A stretch of DNA of 64,000 nt from Dongia deserti (GTDB lineage: Bacteria; Pseudomonadota; Alphaproteobacteria; Dongiales; Dongiaceae), in the NCBI RefSeq assembly GCF_003574735.1, contig NZ_QORW01000010.1:62001-126000 (forward strand). Direction: 5' to 3'. Made by a program: the position numbers and the translations under genes. Of this stretch, positions 9,115-18,474 are shown piece by piece. Each line of letters begins with the position of its first letter. The first letter of the stretch is position 1. Below the pieces are notes generated by a model, which searched no databases, had not been told where the DNA came from, and saw only the letters and a program-made list of their open reading frames with translations.

Positions 9115-11343
9115 ATGTCGAGCAAGCCGCAATATTCCGAGCCGGTGGTGGAAGAGCGCGCGGTCCAGCTTGCCGCCCCGCTGCCCGGCAAGCCGTTCCA
9201 ATTCGTCTCCGACTTCCGCCCCGCAGGTGACCAGCCGCAGGCGATCCAGGAGCTGACCGAAGGCTTGCTGCGCCGCGAGCGCGACCAGGTGCTGCTGGGC
9301 GTCACCGGGTCGGGCAAGACCTTCACCATGGCGCAGGTGATCCAGAATGTGCAGCGCCCGGCGCTCATTCTCGCGCCCAACAAGACGCTGGCGGCCCAGC
9401 TCTATGGCGAGATGAGGAGCTTCTTCCCCGAGAACGCGGTCGAGTATTTTGTCTCGTACTACGACTACTACCAGCCGGAGGCTTACGTTCCGCGCACCGA
9501 CACCTATATCGAGAAGGAATCCTCGCTCAACGAGCAGATCGACCGCATGCGCCACTCGGCGACGCGCGCCTTGTTCGAGCGGCGCGACGTGATCATCGTC
9601 GCTTCGGTGTCGTGCATCTACGGCATCGGGTCGCCCGAAACCTATTCCACCATGACCATCAATGTGAAGGCGGGGCAGCATCTCGATCTCAACACCATGC
9701 TGCGGCGACTGGTGGAGCTGCAATACAAGCGCAACGACGCCAACTTCTATCGCGGCATGTTCCGCGTGCGGGGCGACAGCTTCGAATTGTTTCCCGCCCA
9801 CTTGGAGGACCGTGCCTGGCGCTTTTCCCTGTTCGGGGACGAGATCGAGGCGATCCACGAATTCGATCCGCTGACCGGCGAGAAGATGGCCACGTTGGAC
9901 GAGGTCAAGATCTACGCCAACAGCCACTATGTGACGCCGAAGCCGACGCTGACCCAGGCCTCGTTGCAGATCAAGGAAGATCTCAAGATCCGCCTCAAGG
10001 AGTTCGAGGCCAACGGCAAGCTCCTGGAGGCGCAGCGTCTGGAGCAGCGCACGCGCTTCGATCTCGAGATGATCGAGGCGACCGGTTCCTGCGCCGGCAT
10101 CGAGAACTATTCGCGCTATTTGACTGGCCGCAAACCGGGCGAGCCCCCGCCGACCCTGTTCGAGTATCTGCCGCATGATGCGCTGTTGATCGTTGATGAG
10201 AGCCACGTGACGGTGCCGCAACTCGGTGCGATGTTCCGCGGCGACTGGCACCGCAAATCCACGCTGGCGGAATACGGCTTCCGTCTGCCGTCCTGCTGCG
10301 ACAACCGCCCGCTCAAGTTCGAGGAGTGGGAGCATATGCGGCCGCAGACAGTCTATGTCTCCGCGACGCCAGGCCCGTGGGAGCTGGAACGCACCGGCGG
10401 CGTGTTCGTCGAGCAGGTGATCCGCCCGACCGGCCTGATCGATCCGGTCACCATCATCCGCCCGACCGAGAGTCAGGTCGATGACGTGATTGCCGAGTGC
10501 AAGGAAGCGGCGGCGAAGGCGCAGCGCGTGCTCATCACCACCCTCACCAAGCGCATGGCGGAAGACTTGACCGAGTATTTGCACGAGGCGGGCATCCGCG
10601 TGCGCTACATCCACTCGGACGTCGAGACGCTGGAGCGCATCGAGATCATCCGCGATTTGCGCCTCGGCGCGTTCGATGTGCTGGTGGGCATCAACCTGCT
10701 GCGCGAAGGCCTCGACATTCCCGAATGCGCCCTGGTCTGCATCCTCGATGCCGACAAGGAAGGCTTCCTGCGCTCCAAGACGTCGCTGGTGCAGACCATC
10801 GGCCGCGCCGCGCGCAACCTCGACGGGCGTGTCATCCTCTATGCCGACACCATGACCGAATCGCTGCAATATGCGATCGACGAGACCAACCGGCGTCGCG
10901 AGAAGCAACAGGTCTACAACGCCGCCAACGGCATCACGCCGGAATCGGTGCGCAAACAGATCGGCGACATCCTGCAGTCGGTCTACGAGCAGGATCACGT
11001 GACGGTGGACACCGGCGTTTCCGGCGAGGCGCACCTGCTTGGCCACAATCTCAAGGCCACCATCGCCGATCTCGAAAAGAAGATGCGCGAGACGGCCGCC
11101 AACCTGGAGTTCGAGGACGCCGCCCGCATCCGCGACGAGATCCGTCGCCTCGAGGCGATGGATCTGGAGATCCCGGTCGGCGGCGGCGGCGTGATGGGCG
11201 CCGGCGGCCTGAAACAGTCCGGCCTCGCTTCGCCCAAGTTCGGCTCCTACAAGGGCGCGCCCGCCGGAATCGTGCGCGGCCGCTCAAAAGCCGGCCGCCC
11301 GGGCCAAGCGCCGAAATTCAAGGGCAAGGGACGGCGACGTTGA
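9115..11343 (+). CDS. uvrB: Excinuclease ABC subunit B
   Basis: UvrB, 742 residues, is the damage-verifying helicase-like subunit of nucleotide excision repair; it receives DNA from UvrA2 and recruits UvrC. Visible elements: Walker A ([10 protein letters not shown], residues 61-70), the damage-binding beta-hairpin region ([20 protein letters not shown]), a DEAH-like DESH box, later helicase motifs ([21 protein letters not shown]), and the C-terminal UVR domain ([18 protein letters not shown]) that contacts UvrC. The last ~20 residues are basic. ATG at 9115 fits the family N-terminus and follows GAGG; longer frames upstream are not conserved. uvrC lies 7 kb downstream on the same strand, not in the same operon. 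Confidence 0.97.
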   Translation: MSSKPQYSEPVVEERAVQLAAPLPGKPFQFVSDFRPAGDQPQAIQELTEGLLRRERDQVLLGVTGSGKTFTMAQVIQNVQRPALILAPNKTLAAQLYGEMRSFFPENAVEYFVSYYDYYQPEAYVPRTDTYIEKESSLNEQIDRMRHSATRALFERRDVIIVASVSCIYGIGSPETYSTMTINVKAGQHLDLNTMLRRLVELQYKRNDANFYRGMFRVRGDSFELFPAHLEDRAWRFSLFGDEIEAIHEFDPLTGEKMATLDEVKIYANSHYVTPKPTLTQASLQIKEDLKIRLKEFEANGKLLEAQRLEQRTRFDLEMIEATGSCAGIENYSRYLTGRKPGEPPPTLFEYLPHDALLIVDESHVTVPQLGAMFRGDWHRKSTLAEYGFRLPSCCDNRPLKFEEWEHMRPQTVYVSATPGPWELERTGGVFVEQVIRPTGLIDPVTIIRPTESQVDDVIAECKEAAAKAQRVLITTLTKRMAEDLTEYLHEAGIRVRYIHSDVETLERIEIIRDLRLGAFDVLVGINLLREGLDIPECALVCILDADKEGFLRSKTSLVQTIGRAARNLDGRVILYADTMTESLQYAIDETNRRREKQQVYNAANGITPESVRKQIGDILQSVYEQDHVTVDTGVSGEAHLLGHNLKATIADLEKKMRETAANLEFEDAARIRDEIRRLEAMDLEIPVGGGGVMGAGGLKQSGLASPKFGSYKGAPAGIVRGRSKAGRPGQAPKFKGKGRRR

Positions 11344-11353
11344 CGCGCGCTGT

Positions 11354-11905
11354 TCACTGGCACGGGCCGCCATCCTGGATTCTGAAGTTCGACAGTTCGA
11401 GGAACTTGATGGGATGCGGCCAGCTTTCGTAGCTTCCCAAGCTCGCTCTGACAGGGCAGCTGCTGGTGTAGACTAAACGATTGTCCGGCGCTTTCATCGC
11501 CGCATCGTACTTCAGATCCATTGGCAGATGGCTCTGCAGCGACAGCATCATGCCGCTATCGATTTCTTTAAAGCTCACCTCGATCGCATTTGGCAGATGT
11601 CCACCAGTAGGTTTCGGCACGGCACTCACAATTTTGTCGTCCTGAATCTCGAAGGCGATCACGAACTGTTCGCCGGGAAAAATCACGATCGCGCCCTTAT
11701 CGTTGATATAGGGCACGCCGTTCGACCGGCACGACATGGCGCCGCATTGTCTTGAACTGTCCCCCTGAGCGGTTGCTGCCATCATGGACGCCATCGGGAG
11801 CGGCTCCGGCGCGGGCGGCGCGGAGCAGCCGGCGAGCAAGCCCGCCAGCACCGCCACCAGTCCTGACAGCGCAGATCCAATCATTCGTCGAAAGCCCCTC
11901 AACAT
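11354..11905 (-). CDS. Putative outer-membrane or periplasmic lipoprotein, unknown function
   Basis: A 183-residue protein with a lipoprotein signal: basic start (MLRGFRRM), hydrophobic stretch (SALSGLVAVLAGLLAG) and lipobox LLAGC. The mature part has a short Pro-rich linker and several cysteines (CGAMSC, CPVRA, final CQ), suggesting disulphides in the periplasm. No domain recognised. ATG at 11905 is preceded on the minus strand by GGGGGAGGAT, a very strong ribosome binding site, so the longer frame to 12292 (antisense to the kinase gene) is not the gene. It converges on uvrB and diverges from the hybrid kinase. Confidence 0.7.
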   Translation of the reverse strand: MLRGFRRMIGSALSGLVAVLAGLLAGCSAPPAPEPLPMASMMAATAQGDSSRQCGAMSCRSNGVPYINDKGAIVIFPGEQFVIAFEIQDDKIVSAVPKPTGGHLPNAIEVSFKEIDSGMMLSLQSHLPMDLKYDAAMKAPDNRLVYTSSCPVRASLGSYESWPHPIKFLELSNFRIQDGGPCQ

Positions 11906-12001
11906 ATCCTCCCCCAAAATTTTCTTAGACCTTCGTCTTATCCGACCTAGGTCTGCCTGCCTAGCCATGGACAACGTCGCCGGCCAATGCTTCCCTAGGG
12001 C

Positions 12002-15000
12002 ATGTCCCAGTCGACGCTGATCCTCGGCCTGTCGGTGGCCTATCTCGGCCTGCTGTTCGTGATTGCGCATTTTGGCGAGCAGCGCGCCGCGAGCTGGTCG
12101 CGCAGCCGCGCCGGGCCGATCATCTATGCCCTTTCCCTCGCCATTTATTGCACCTCCTGGACGTTCTATGGCGCGGTTGGGCGCGCGGCGACCGTCGGGC
12201 TCGACTTCTCGCTGATCTATGTCGGCCCGGCGCTGGTTATCCTGTTCGGCTGGCCGGTCCTGGCCAAGATCATACGCCTTGCCAAGCGCCATAACGTCAC
12301 GTCGATCGCCGACTTCCTGGCCGCGCGCTACGGCAAGAGCCGCGCCGTCGCGGTGATCGTCACGCTAATCGCGACCGTCGGCGTTGTGCCCTATATCGCG
12401 CTGCAGCTGCAGGCGGTCTCCACCACGTTCGCGGCGCTTGCCGGGCCGATCACCATCTCGCCGGCAACGGGGCAGCCGGTCTGGTACGACACAGCCTTCA
12501 TCGTCGCGCTGCTGATGGCGATTTTCACCATCCTGTTCGGTGTGCGCCACGTGCAGGCGAGCGAGCAGCATCGCGGCATGATGCTGGCAATCGCGTTCGA
12601 ATCCTTCGTCAAGCTGGCAGCCTTGCTGGCGGTCGGGCCGTTCGTGGTGTGGGGTTTGTTCGACGGCCTCTCCGATCTGGCGGAGGCCGTCAATCGCACG
12701 GTCCACAATCCGGCGCTCACCACTCTGGCCGTGGACGGCAATTGGGTGGCGATCACGTTGTTGTCGGGGCTTGCTTTCCTGTGTCTGCCGCGCCAGTTCC
12801 ACGTGGCGGTGGTGGAGCATGACCACCCGAAGAGCCTGAGCCGCGCGCGCTGGCTGTTCCCGCTCTACATGCTGCTGATCAACCTGTTCGTGGTGCCGAT
12901 CGCGCTCGCCGGCCTCGCGCTGCTCGGGCCCGGGCACAATCCGGACCTGTTCGTGCTCTCCCTGCCGCTGCTCGGCGGCAATGACTGGCTGTCGATCTTC
13001 GTCTTCATCGGCGGTCTGTCGGCGGCAACTTCGATGGTGGCGGTTGCGTGCATGGCGCTCTCCGGCATGGTCGGCAACGAGCTGGTGATGCCGCTGCTGC
13101 TGCGCCGGAACGAGGAGATGAAGGGCAACATCGGCCGGCGCGCGCTTCTGGTGCGGCGCCTCTCCGTCGTCGCGATCCTGCTCGCCGCGTATGCCTATCA
13201 CCGCACCATCGCGGGATTGCTGCCGCTCGCCACCATCGGCATGGTGTCCTTCTGCGCGGTCGCCAATTTCGCGCCGGCCCTGGTGCTCGGGCTCTATTGG
13301 CGGCGCATGCATCGCTATGGCGTGATCGCGGGGCTGGCCGCCGGGTTCTTCGTGTGGTTCGCCGCCGTGCTGTGGCCGACGCTGGAACAAGGCGCGGCCT
13401 TGCTGGTCCTGCCGGAGATCGGGCCGCTCGCCTGGGTAGATCCGATGCCGCGCGGATTCCTGGTGGCGCTGACGGTCAACATCGCGTTGCTGATCGGCGT
13501 GTCGCTGCTGACCCGGCCGGAGGGACGCGACGAACGTCAGGCTGCGGCCTTCGTCGGCGACATGGAGCCCGACGCCCTGGTCGCCGAGCCGCGCGAGCAG
13601 GCGCGCGATCTGGTGCAGTTGCAGGAACTGGCAGCCCGCTTCATCGGCGAGGAACGCGCCGCAGAGGCGTTCGCCGGCGTCACGGTCTCCGGCCCCGCGG
13701 CCTACGAGTTCGTGGAGCGGTTGCTGTCCGGCACCATCGGCGCCGCGTCCGCCCGCGTGGTGGTGGGAACAGCGCGCCGGCGCGCCTTGTGGATGCCGGG
13801 ATCGGTGCGCGAGGTGCTGCACGATGCCACCGCGGCCATCCGCTACAATGCCGACCTCCTGCGCAAGACCCTTGATCACGTCGGCCTCGGCATCGCGGTA
13901 TTCGATTCCGAGGGCAAGCTGGAAATCTGGAACGAGCGCTTCGCGATGCTGGTTGGCGTTCCCCGCGAGTTGCTGGCGACCGGCGTGTCCGCCGCGCAGC
14001 TCGCCGACCAGGCGCCCATCCTGGCGGAGCTGACCGCCTGGAACGCGCCGCCCATGCGCGAGCTGCGCCTGCCCGACGGCAGTTTCACCGATCTGCGCAT
14101 CGATCCTCTGACCGGCGGCGGCATCGTGGTGACCGCCAGCGACGTGACCGAGCGCGTGCGCGCCGCCGAAGCCCTGCGCGACAGCGAGAGGCGCATCCGT
14201 ATCGTCACCGACAACGTGCCCGTCCTCATCGCCTATGTCGATCGCGATCAGCGCTATCACTTCACCAACCGGGCCTACCAGGCCACCATGCGCACGGTGC
14301 CGTCCGAGACCGAGGGGCGGCACGTGCGAGAGATCCTGGGCGAAGCGCGCTATCACCGCCTGCTGCCGTATATCGAGGCCGTGCTGGCCGGCACGCCACA
14401 GTATTTCGAGATCGACTTCCCGACCAATGATGCACAGATCGAGGCCGCCAGCGGTACCTACCTGCCGCATTTCGACGCCCAGGGCCAGGTGGTCGGCTTC
14501 TTCCTGCTCTATGTCGACATCACCGAGCGGCGGCGCGCCGAAGCGGCGCTGCGCATCGCCAACGAATCGCTCGAGCGCCGGGTTGCACAACGGACGGCGG
14601 AACTGGAAGCAGCACGCGCCAGGGCGGAGGAAGCCAACATCGACAAGACGCGCTTCATCGCCGCCGCCAGCCACGATCTGTTGCAGCCGCTCCACGCCGC
14701 GCGGCTGTTCGTGGCGGCGATGGCGGAGCGCCACCCCCGCGACGATCTGGTGGAGAAGATCGACCATGGCCTGGGCGCGGTCGAATCCCTGCTCGATGCG
14801 CTGCTCGATATCGCCAAGCTCGATGCCGGCGCGGTGAAGCCGGAGGTGCGCGCCGTCCCCGTCTGGCCGCTGCTCGATTCGCTCGTCGCCTCCTTCGCCC
14901 CGATCGCGGAAAAGCAGGGTGTCGAGCTGCGCTGCGTGCCCACCACCGCCGTCACCAAGAGCGATCCCGCCCTGCTGCGCCGGGTGCTGCAGAATTTTCT

Positions 15001-15742
15001 CTCCAACGCCATCCGCTATAGCCATCAGCCCGGCAAGCGTGCCCGTGTGCTCCTGGGATGCCGGCGCGGACCGGAACTCAGGATCTCGGTCTTCGATAAC
15101 GGCCCCGGCATCGCGCCGGAGCAGCAGCAGATGGTGTTCCGGGAATTCACGCGCCTGCGCGCGCCGACACGCGATAACGAACGTGGCCTTGGCCTCGGCC
15201 TTGCGATTGTCGACAGGATCGCGCGCGTGCTCGGCCATCGCATCCAGCTGCGCTCGCAGCTCGGCAAGGGCTCCACGTTTTCGATTACGGTCCCGCTGGC
15301 GCCGGTCTCTGAAGTGCGCATGCCCGCTGGTGCCCCCGTCGCGCCCCGCTCGCGCCGCTTTGTCCACGCGCCCCTCGTCCTCTGCATCGACGACGAGAAG
15401 CAGGTGCGCGAAGGCATGGCGGTCCTGCTCGGCTCCTGGGGCTGCGAGACGGTGGTGGCCGAGAACGCTGACGATGTCCTCGGCCAGATCGGGGCGGCGG
15501 GCCGCCCGCCGGACCTGCTGCTGATCGACTTGCACCTTGGCGATGGCGAGAACGGCTTTGCGGTCATCGCGCGCCTGCGCCAGCTTTGGGGAGCCGACCT
15601 GCCCGCGGCCTTGATCACCGCCACGCGCGATCCGGCAGTGGTCGCGATCGCCCGCACCCAGCGTGTCGATGTCCTGCTGAAGCCGGTGAAGCCCGCTCAG
15701 CTGCGCGCCCTGATCGCGCAGCGCGCGGCGAGCGCGGAGTAG
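12002..15742 (+). CDS. Sodium/solute symporter-like hybrid sensor histidine kinase (CrbS/MxtR-like)
   Basis: A 1246-residue inner-membrane protein. Residues ~1-500 form a sodium:solute symporter (SSS/PutP-like) domain with about 13 helices. Two PAS regions follow (~615-850), then HisKA with phospho-acceptor His891 (SHDLLQPLHA), a HATPase domain with N box (QNFLSNAIRYS) and G boxes (FDNGPGIA, GLGLGLAIV), and a C-terminal receiver domain with phospho-acceptor Asp1176 (LLLIDLHLGD). This architecture matches CrbS/MxtR-type kinases, which pair with a LuxR-type regulator to control acetate/acetyl-CoA synthetase use in gammaproteobacteria. A LuxR-type regulator lies immediately convergent. No acs gene is in the window, so the target is inferred. 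Confidence 0.9.
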   Translation: MSQSTLILGLSVAYLGLLFVIAHFGEQRAASWSRSRAGPIIYALSLAIYCTSWTFYGAVGRAATVGLDFSLIYVGPALVILFGWPVLAKIIRLAKRHNVTSIADFLAARYGKSRAVAVIVTLIATVGVVPYIALQLQAVSTTFAALAGPITISPATGQPVWYDTAFIVALLMAIFTILFGVRHVQASEQHRGMMLAIAFESFVKLAALLAVGPFVVWGLFDGLSDLAEAVNRTVHNPALTTLAVDGNWVAITLLSGLAFLCLPRQFHVAVVEHDHPKSLSRARWLFPLYMLLINLFVVPIALAGLALLGPGHNPDLFVLSLPLLGGNDWLSIFVFIGGLSAATSMVAVACMALSGMVGNELVMPLLLRRNEEMKGNIGRRALLVRRLSVVAILLAAYAYHRTIAGLLPLATIGMVSFCAVANFAPALVLGLYWRRMHRYGVIAGLAAGFFVWFAAVLWPTLEQGAALLVLPEIGPLAWVDPMPRGFLVALTVNIALLIGVSLLTRPEGRDERQAAAFVGDMEPDALVAEPREQARDLVQLQELAARFIGEERAAEAFAGVTVSGPAAYEFVERLLSGTIGAASARVVVGTARRRALWMPGSVREVLHDATAAIRYNADLLRKTLDHVGLGIAVFDSEGKLEIWNERFAMLVGVPRELLATGVSAAQLADQAPILAELTAWNAPPMRELRLPDGSFTDLRIDPLTGGGIVVTASDVTERVRAAEALRDSERRIRIVTDNVPVLIAYVDRDQRYHFTNRAYQATMRTVPSETEGRHVREILGEARYHRLLPYIEAVLAGTPQYFEIDFPTNDAQIEAASGTYLPHFDAQGQVVGFFLLYVDITERRRAEAALRIANESLERRVAQRTAELEAARARAEEANIDKTRFIAAASHDLLQPLHAARLFVAAMAERHPRDDLVEKIDHGLGAVESLLDALLDIAKLDAGAVKPEVRAVPVWPLLDSLVASFAPIAEKQGVELRCVPTTAVTKSDPALLRRVLQNFLSNAIRYSHQPGKRARVLLGCRRGPELRISVFDNGPGIAPEQQQMVFREFTRLRAPTRDNERGLGLGLAIVDRIARVLGHRIQLRSQLGKGSTFSITVPLAPVSEVRMPAGAPVAPRSRRFVHAPLVLCIDDEKQVREGMAVLLGSWGCETVVAENADDVLGQIGAAGRPPDLLLIDLHLGDGENGFAVIARLRQLWGADLPAALITATRDPAVVAIARTQRVDVLLKPVKPAQLRALIAQRAASAE

Positions 15743-16537
15743 CTAAGCCTCGTCCGCGACCGGGGCGGGCGGCGGTGCTGCGGCGGGTTCCAGCGCCAGG
15801 CGCTGTGCGAGCACGATGGCCTGGGTGCGGGAATGGACGCCCATCTTGCGCAGAATCTCCGTCACGTGCGCCTTCACCGTTGCCTCGCCGATTTGCATGT
15901 CATAGGCAATGATCTTGTTGGGCTTGCCCTCCGCCATCAGCGCGAACACACGGTGCTGCTGCGGCGTCATGCGTGCAGCACGGGCGGCAAGATCGGCATC
16001 CGACGGCGACAGCGCGCCGTCGCCGGCGCTGGGCGGCAGGATGATCTCGCCCCGCATCGCCGCACGGACCGAGGCGATGATCTCCTCCATCGGCGCCGAC
16101 TTGGGAATGAAGCCGGCGGCTCCCATCTCCACTACCTGGCGCATCGCTGCCGGATTGCGAGTCGCCGACACGATGACGAGCGGCGCGCTCGGATAGTTGG
16201 CGCGCAGCATTGAAACGCCGGTCAGCCCCTGCATGCCCGGCATGTCAAGATCGAGGATGACGAGATCAATATCAGGCCGGGCCGCGATGGCGGCACTGGC
16301 CTCGTCCAGCGTGCCGGCAAGTGTGACGTCCGCCTTGGCGAAGGCCCCGCGCAGGGCGAGCGCCAACGCATCCCGCACCATGGGATGATCGTCCGCTACG
16401 ATAAACGCGAGTTCCGGCAGCTCCTTGCCCTCCGCCAGCCTGGATGGCTGAAGGTAGCACAGATCGCGGCGTGGCTCATGCTCTCGACCGGCGTGCCTTG
16501 ATTCCGGGTCCAGCGACAGCCAGGATACGATCTTCAC
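15743..16537 (-). CDS. LuxR/NarL-family response regulator (CrbR/ErdR-like)
   Basis: A receiver domain (VADDHPMVRDAL; phospho-acceptor Asp in VILDLDMPGMQG; Lys in PKSAPMEE) is followed by a LuxR-type helix-turn-helix (MTPQQHRVFALMAEGKPNKI, then EATVKAHVTEILRKMGV). It is the likely partner of the convergent SSS hybrid kinase; the two stop codons are adjacent with no bases between. The start is uncertain. The receiver begins near 16420, but no ATG, GTG or TTG lies just before it in frame. GTG at 16537, preceded by GGAAAGA, is the nearest plausible start; an ATG at 16642 would run into the opposing folM-like gene. The protein is about 230-265 residues depending on start. Confidence 0.83.
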   Translation of the reverse strand: MKIVSWLSLDPESRHAGREHEPRRDLCYLQPSRLAEGKELPELAFIVADDHPMVRDALALALRGAFAKADVTLAGTLDEASAAIAARPDIDLVILDLDMPGMQGLTGVSMLRANYPSAPLVIVSATRNPAAMRQVVEMGAAGFIPKSAPMEEIIASVRAAMRGEIILPPSAGDGALSPSDADLAARAARMTPQQHRVFALMAEGKPNKIIAYDMQIGEATVKAHVTEILRKMGVHSRTQAIVLAQRLALEPAAAPPPAPVADEA

Positions 16538-16562
16538 GCTCTTTCCAGCGATTCGGGGCCTG

Positions 16563-17348
16563 ATGCCCAACCAACCCGCCAACCAGAATGCTCTCAAGAT
16601 CGCCCTGGTGACGGGGGCAGCCAGGCGCATCGGCAAGGCCATTGCCTTGGCCTTGGCCGAGCAGGGCTGGCACGTGGCGATCCACTACCGCAGCTCCGCC
16701 GCCAAGGCGGAAGCCGTGGCGGCGGAGGCGCGCCTGCGGGGCGTCAAGGCCATGACGGTGGAAGCGGACCTCACCAACGAGCGCGAGGTCGAGACCATCA
16801 TTCCGAAGGTCGCGGAGCAGCTTGGACAGGTAAGCCTCCTGGTCAACAACGCCTCGGCGTTCGAGATGGACAAGGCCGAGACCGTCACTCGCGCCAGCTG
16901 GGACAAGCACATCGAGACCAACCTGCGCGCGCCCTTCGTCCTCTCCCAGGCCTTCGCGCGCCAGTTCACGGCCGATCGCGGCGGCAACATCATCAACCTG
17001 CTGGACCAGCGTGTGTGGAAGCTGACGCCCTATTTCGTCAGCTACACCGTCGCGAAGATGGGCCTCTGGACCCTGACGCGCACGCTCGCCCTGTCCTACG
17101 CGCCGCGCATCCGGGTCAATGGCATCGGGCCTGGCCCCACGCTGCCCTCGCCCCGCCAGACGCCGGAGCAGTTCGCCCAGCAATCGGCCGCGATGCCGCT
17201 CGGCCACGGCGCCACGGCGCGGGAGATTGCGCGTGCCGTTTTGTTCATCCTGGACTCACCTTCGATGACCGGGCAGATGATCGCGCTGGACGGCGGTGAG
17301 CACTTGGGCTGGCAGGTGCCCGGCAAGGGCTTTCAGCCGCGCGAATAG
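16563..17348 (+). CDS. SDR-family oxidoreductase, pteridine reductase/FolM-like
   Basis: A 261-residue short-chain dehydrogenase with the N-terminal nucleotide motif TGAARRIGKA, NNAS near residue 95 and the active site YTVAK. The TGAARRIG form of the glycine motif and the GPGPTLPS segment are typical of the FolM/PTR1 pteridine reductase branch, which reduces dihydromonapterin or dihydrofolate with NADPH. It precedes folB on the same strand by 220 bp, supporting a role in folate or pterin metabolism. The exact pterin substrate is not shown. Confidence 0.78.
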   Translation: MPNQPANQNALKIALVTGAARRIGKAIALALAEQGWHVAIHYRSSAAKAEAVAAEARLRGVKAMTVEADLTNEREVETIIPKVAEQLGQVSLLVNNASAFEMDKAETVTRASWDKHIETNLRAPFVLSQAFARQFTADRGGNIINLLDQRVWKLTPYFVSYTVAKMGLWTLTRTLALSYAPRIRVNGIGPGPTLPSPRQTPEQFAQQSAAMPLGHGATAREIARAVLFILDSPSMTGQMIALDGGEHLGWQVPGKGFQPRE

Positions 17349-17568
17349 AGCCCTAATTCCCACAACAATACGGTGGAATCCCTGGCCTGTTCGCGGCGAT
17401 TCTCTTCGCGCGCGGAATAGATTCGCCCTCGGCCAATCCCTATATTAGGGTCGTTGGTATGGCCGCTGTGCGGCCCGGAATTGCGAACCATCGGTGAGAG
17501 CCCCAGGGTGCGGCTCTCCTCACAACAGCCCCAGAGTGCGGCGAGCGTCCGAAAGGATCCAAGCCATC

Positions 17569-17979
17569 ATGTCGTCTCCCGCGGAGAGAGTGACCGCCTT
17601 GCCGGCCGCCTTGCACGGCCGCACCATGAAAGTGCTCGTGCGCGATCTGATCCTGCCCAGCCGGATTGGCGTCTACAGCCACGAGAAGCACGGCGAGCAG
17701 CGCGTGCGCATCAATCTGGAGCTGACCTGCGTCGAGCACCCGGCCATCAATGACGAGCATCGCAACGTCGTCTGCTATGCCGAGGTGGTCGAGGGCATCC
17801 GCCGGCTCCTGAGCGAAGGCCACATCAACCTGGTCGAGACCCTCGCCGAGCGGATTGCCGCCCAGTGCCTGGAGGACCACCGCGTCCTCGACGTCAAGGT
17901 GCGGGTCGAAAAGCTGGACGTGATGCCGGAAGCGAGCGCGGTCGGCGTGGAGATCGAGCGGCACCGCGTTAATCGTTAA
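17569..17979 (+). CDS. folB: Dihydroneopterin aldolase family protein
   Basis: About 136 residues. FolB converts 7,8-dihydroneopterin to 6-hydroxymethyl-dihydropterin plus glycolaldehyde in folate synthesis. The core DLILPSRIGVYSHEK and the INLVETLAERIA stretch with the catalytic-region Glu are typical of FolB/FolX. ATG at 17569 follows AAAGGA; the open frame extends to 17494 but runs through a hairpin (GAGAGCC 17496-17502, GGCTCTC 17512-17518) and a partial repeat (AGCCCCAGGGTGCGG / AGCCCCAGAGTGCGG) in the leader. The neighbouring FolM-like SDR fits the same pathway. FolX-type epimerase activity cannot be excluded. Confidence 0.84.
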   Translation: MSSPAERVTALPAALHGRTMKVLVRDLILPSRIGVYSHEKHGEQRVRINLELTCVEHPAINDEHRNVVCYAEVVEGIRRLLSEGHINLVETLAERIAAQCLEDHRVLDVKVRVEKLDVMPEASAVGVEIERHRVNR

Positions 17980-18189
17980 TTTCGGCGCCTCAAATGCGAT
18001 CAGCAGGCCTGCTCAACCCCTGCGATTCGCGCGGGAATCCGCCAGTTTTTCGATCACTATAGTGACAAAATGGCGGAGTCCTGCGGCTTCCGAGGCAAGT
18101 TGTGCACAGAGCCCTAGGCGAGTCTAGGTGTCCAGAAAGAGTCAAGTACTGATTCGAGTCTGTGACGATCCGATGACCAGATGATTCAA

Positions 18190-18207
18190 TGAAATCACGT
18201 GATTTCA
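18190..18207. repeat. 18-bp perfect palindrome
   Basis: TGAAATCACGTGATTTCA reads the same on both strands and lies three bases after a GANTC site, inside the AT-rich part of the candidate origin region. It could be an operator for a dimeric DNA-binding protein. The binding protein is unknown. Confidence 0.75.
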
Positions 18208-18301
18208 GATGGATAGCAGTTTGTGCCTCATTTTTATGCAACAAGGGGGAGCCGCGGGAATCCGAGACTGACACATTTGTGCAGCGGCTTTTTCGACAGA
18301 C

Positions 18302-18310
18302 TTATCCACA
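18302..18310 (+). promoter_or_regulatory. Consensus DnaA box
   Basis: TTATCCACA, an exact match to the bacterial DnaA 9-mer, followed by GGATTC which includes a GANTC site. A second, less canonical 9-mer TTGTGCACA lies 200 bp upstream at 18100-18108. The same pair of 9-mers, abutting, occurs upstream of dnaB. Confidence 0.65.
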
Positions 18311-18474
18311 GGATTCGTGGATATCTGAGTGGTTGGTCAAACGACGACTCCCGATTGGTAAATGGAACCGCGGAATCCTGCGATTTGGCCCTCCAAAACT
18401 TGTCCGGCAGCGACACATCTATGGATCGGGCGGCGCCATTTGACCGGCGACCTTGCGCAGCGTAATCGACGCTC

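Larger units (their letters stand above)
17990..18474. other. Candidate replication origin or GANTC/DnaA regulatory region between folB and uvrC
   Basis: 485 bp with no supported gene. It holds 12 GANTC sites between 18024 and 18377 (starting at 18024, 18035, 18076, 18120, 18139, 18151, 18156, 18183, 18258, 18312, 18346, 18373), about ten times the number expected for this GC content. It also has a perfect DnaA box TTATCCACA (18302-18310), a related TTGTGCACA (18100-18108), an 18-bp perfect palindrome (18190-18207), a 12-bp palindrome TCACTATAGTGA (18054-18065), and a 60-bp stretch (18181-18240) at 65% A+T in a GC-rich genome. This combination resembles an alphaproteobacterial oriC. A cell-cycle-regulated promoter region for uvrC is the alternative. 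Small open frames inside look spurious. Confidence 0.5.

Noticed and set aside
9085-11046. A 653-codon open frame antisense to uvrB
   Set aside because: Same GC-driven antisense effect; uvrB is certain on the plus strand.
12365-15535. A 1056-codon open frame antisense to the hybrid kinase gene
   Set aside because: Its amino acid make-up (His, Arg, Gln, Asp runs) is the usual by-product of GC-rich third positions on the opposite strand. The kinase domains on the plus strand are unmistakable.
18189-18443. Small open frames inside the folB-uvrC region
   Set aside because: No ribosome binding site or recognisable family; base composition and repeated GANTC motifs point to non-coding DNA.
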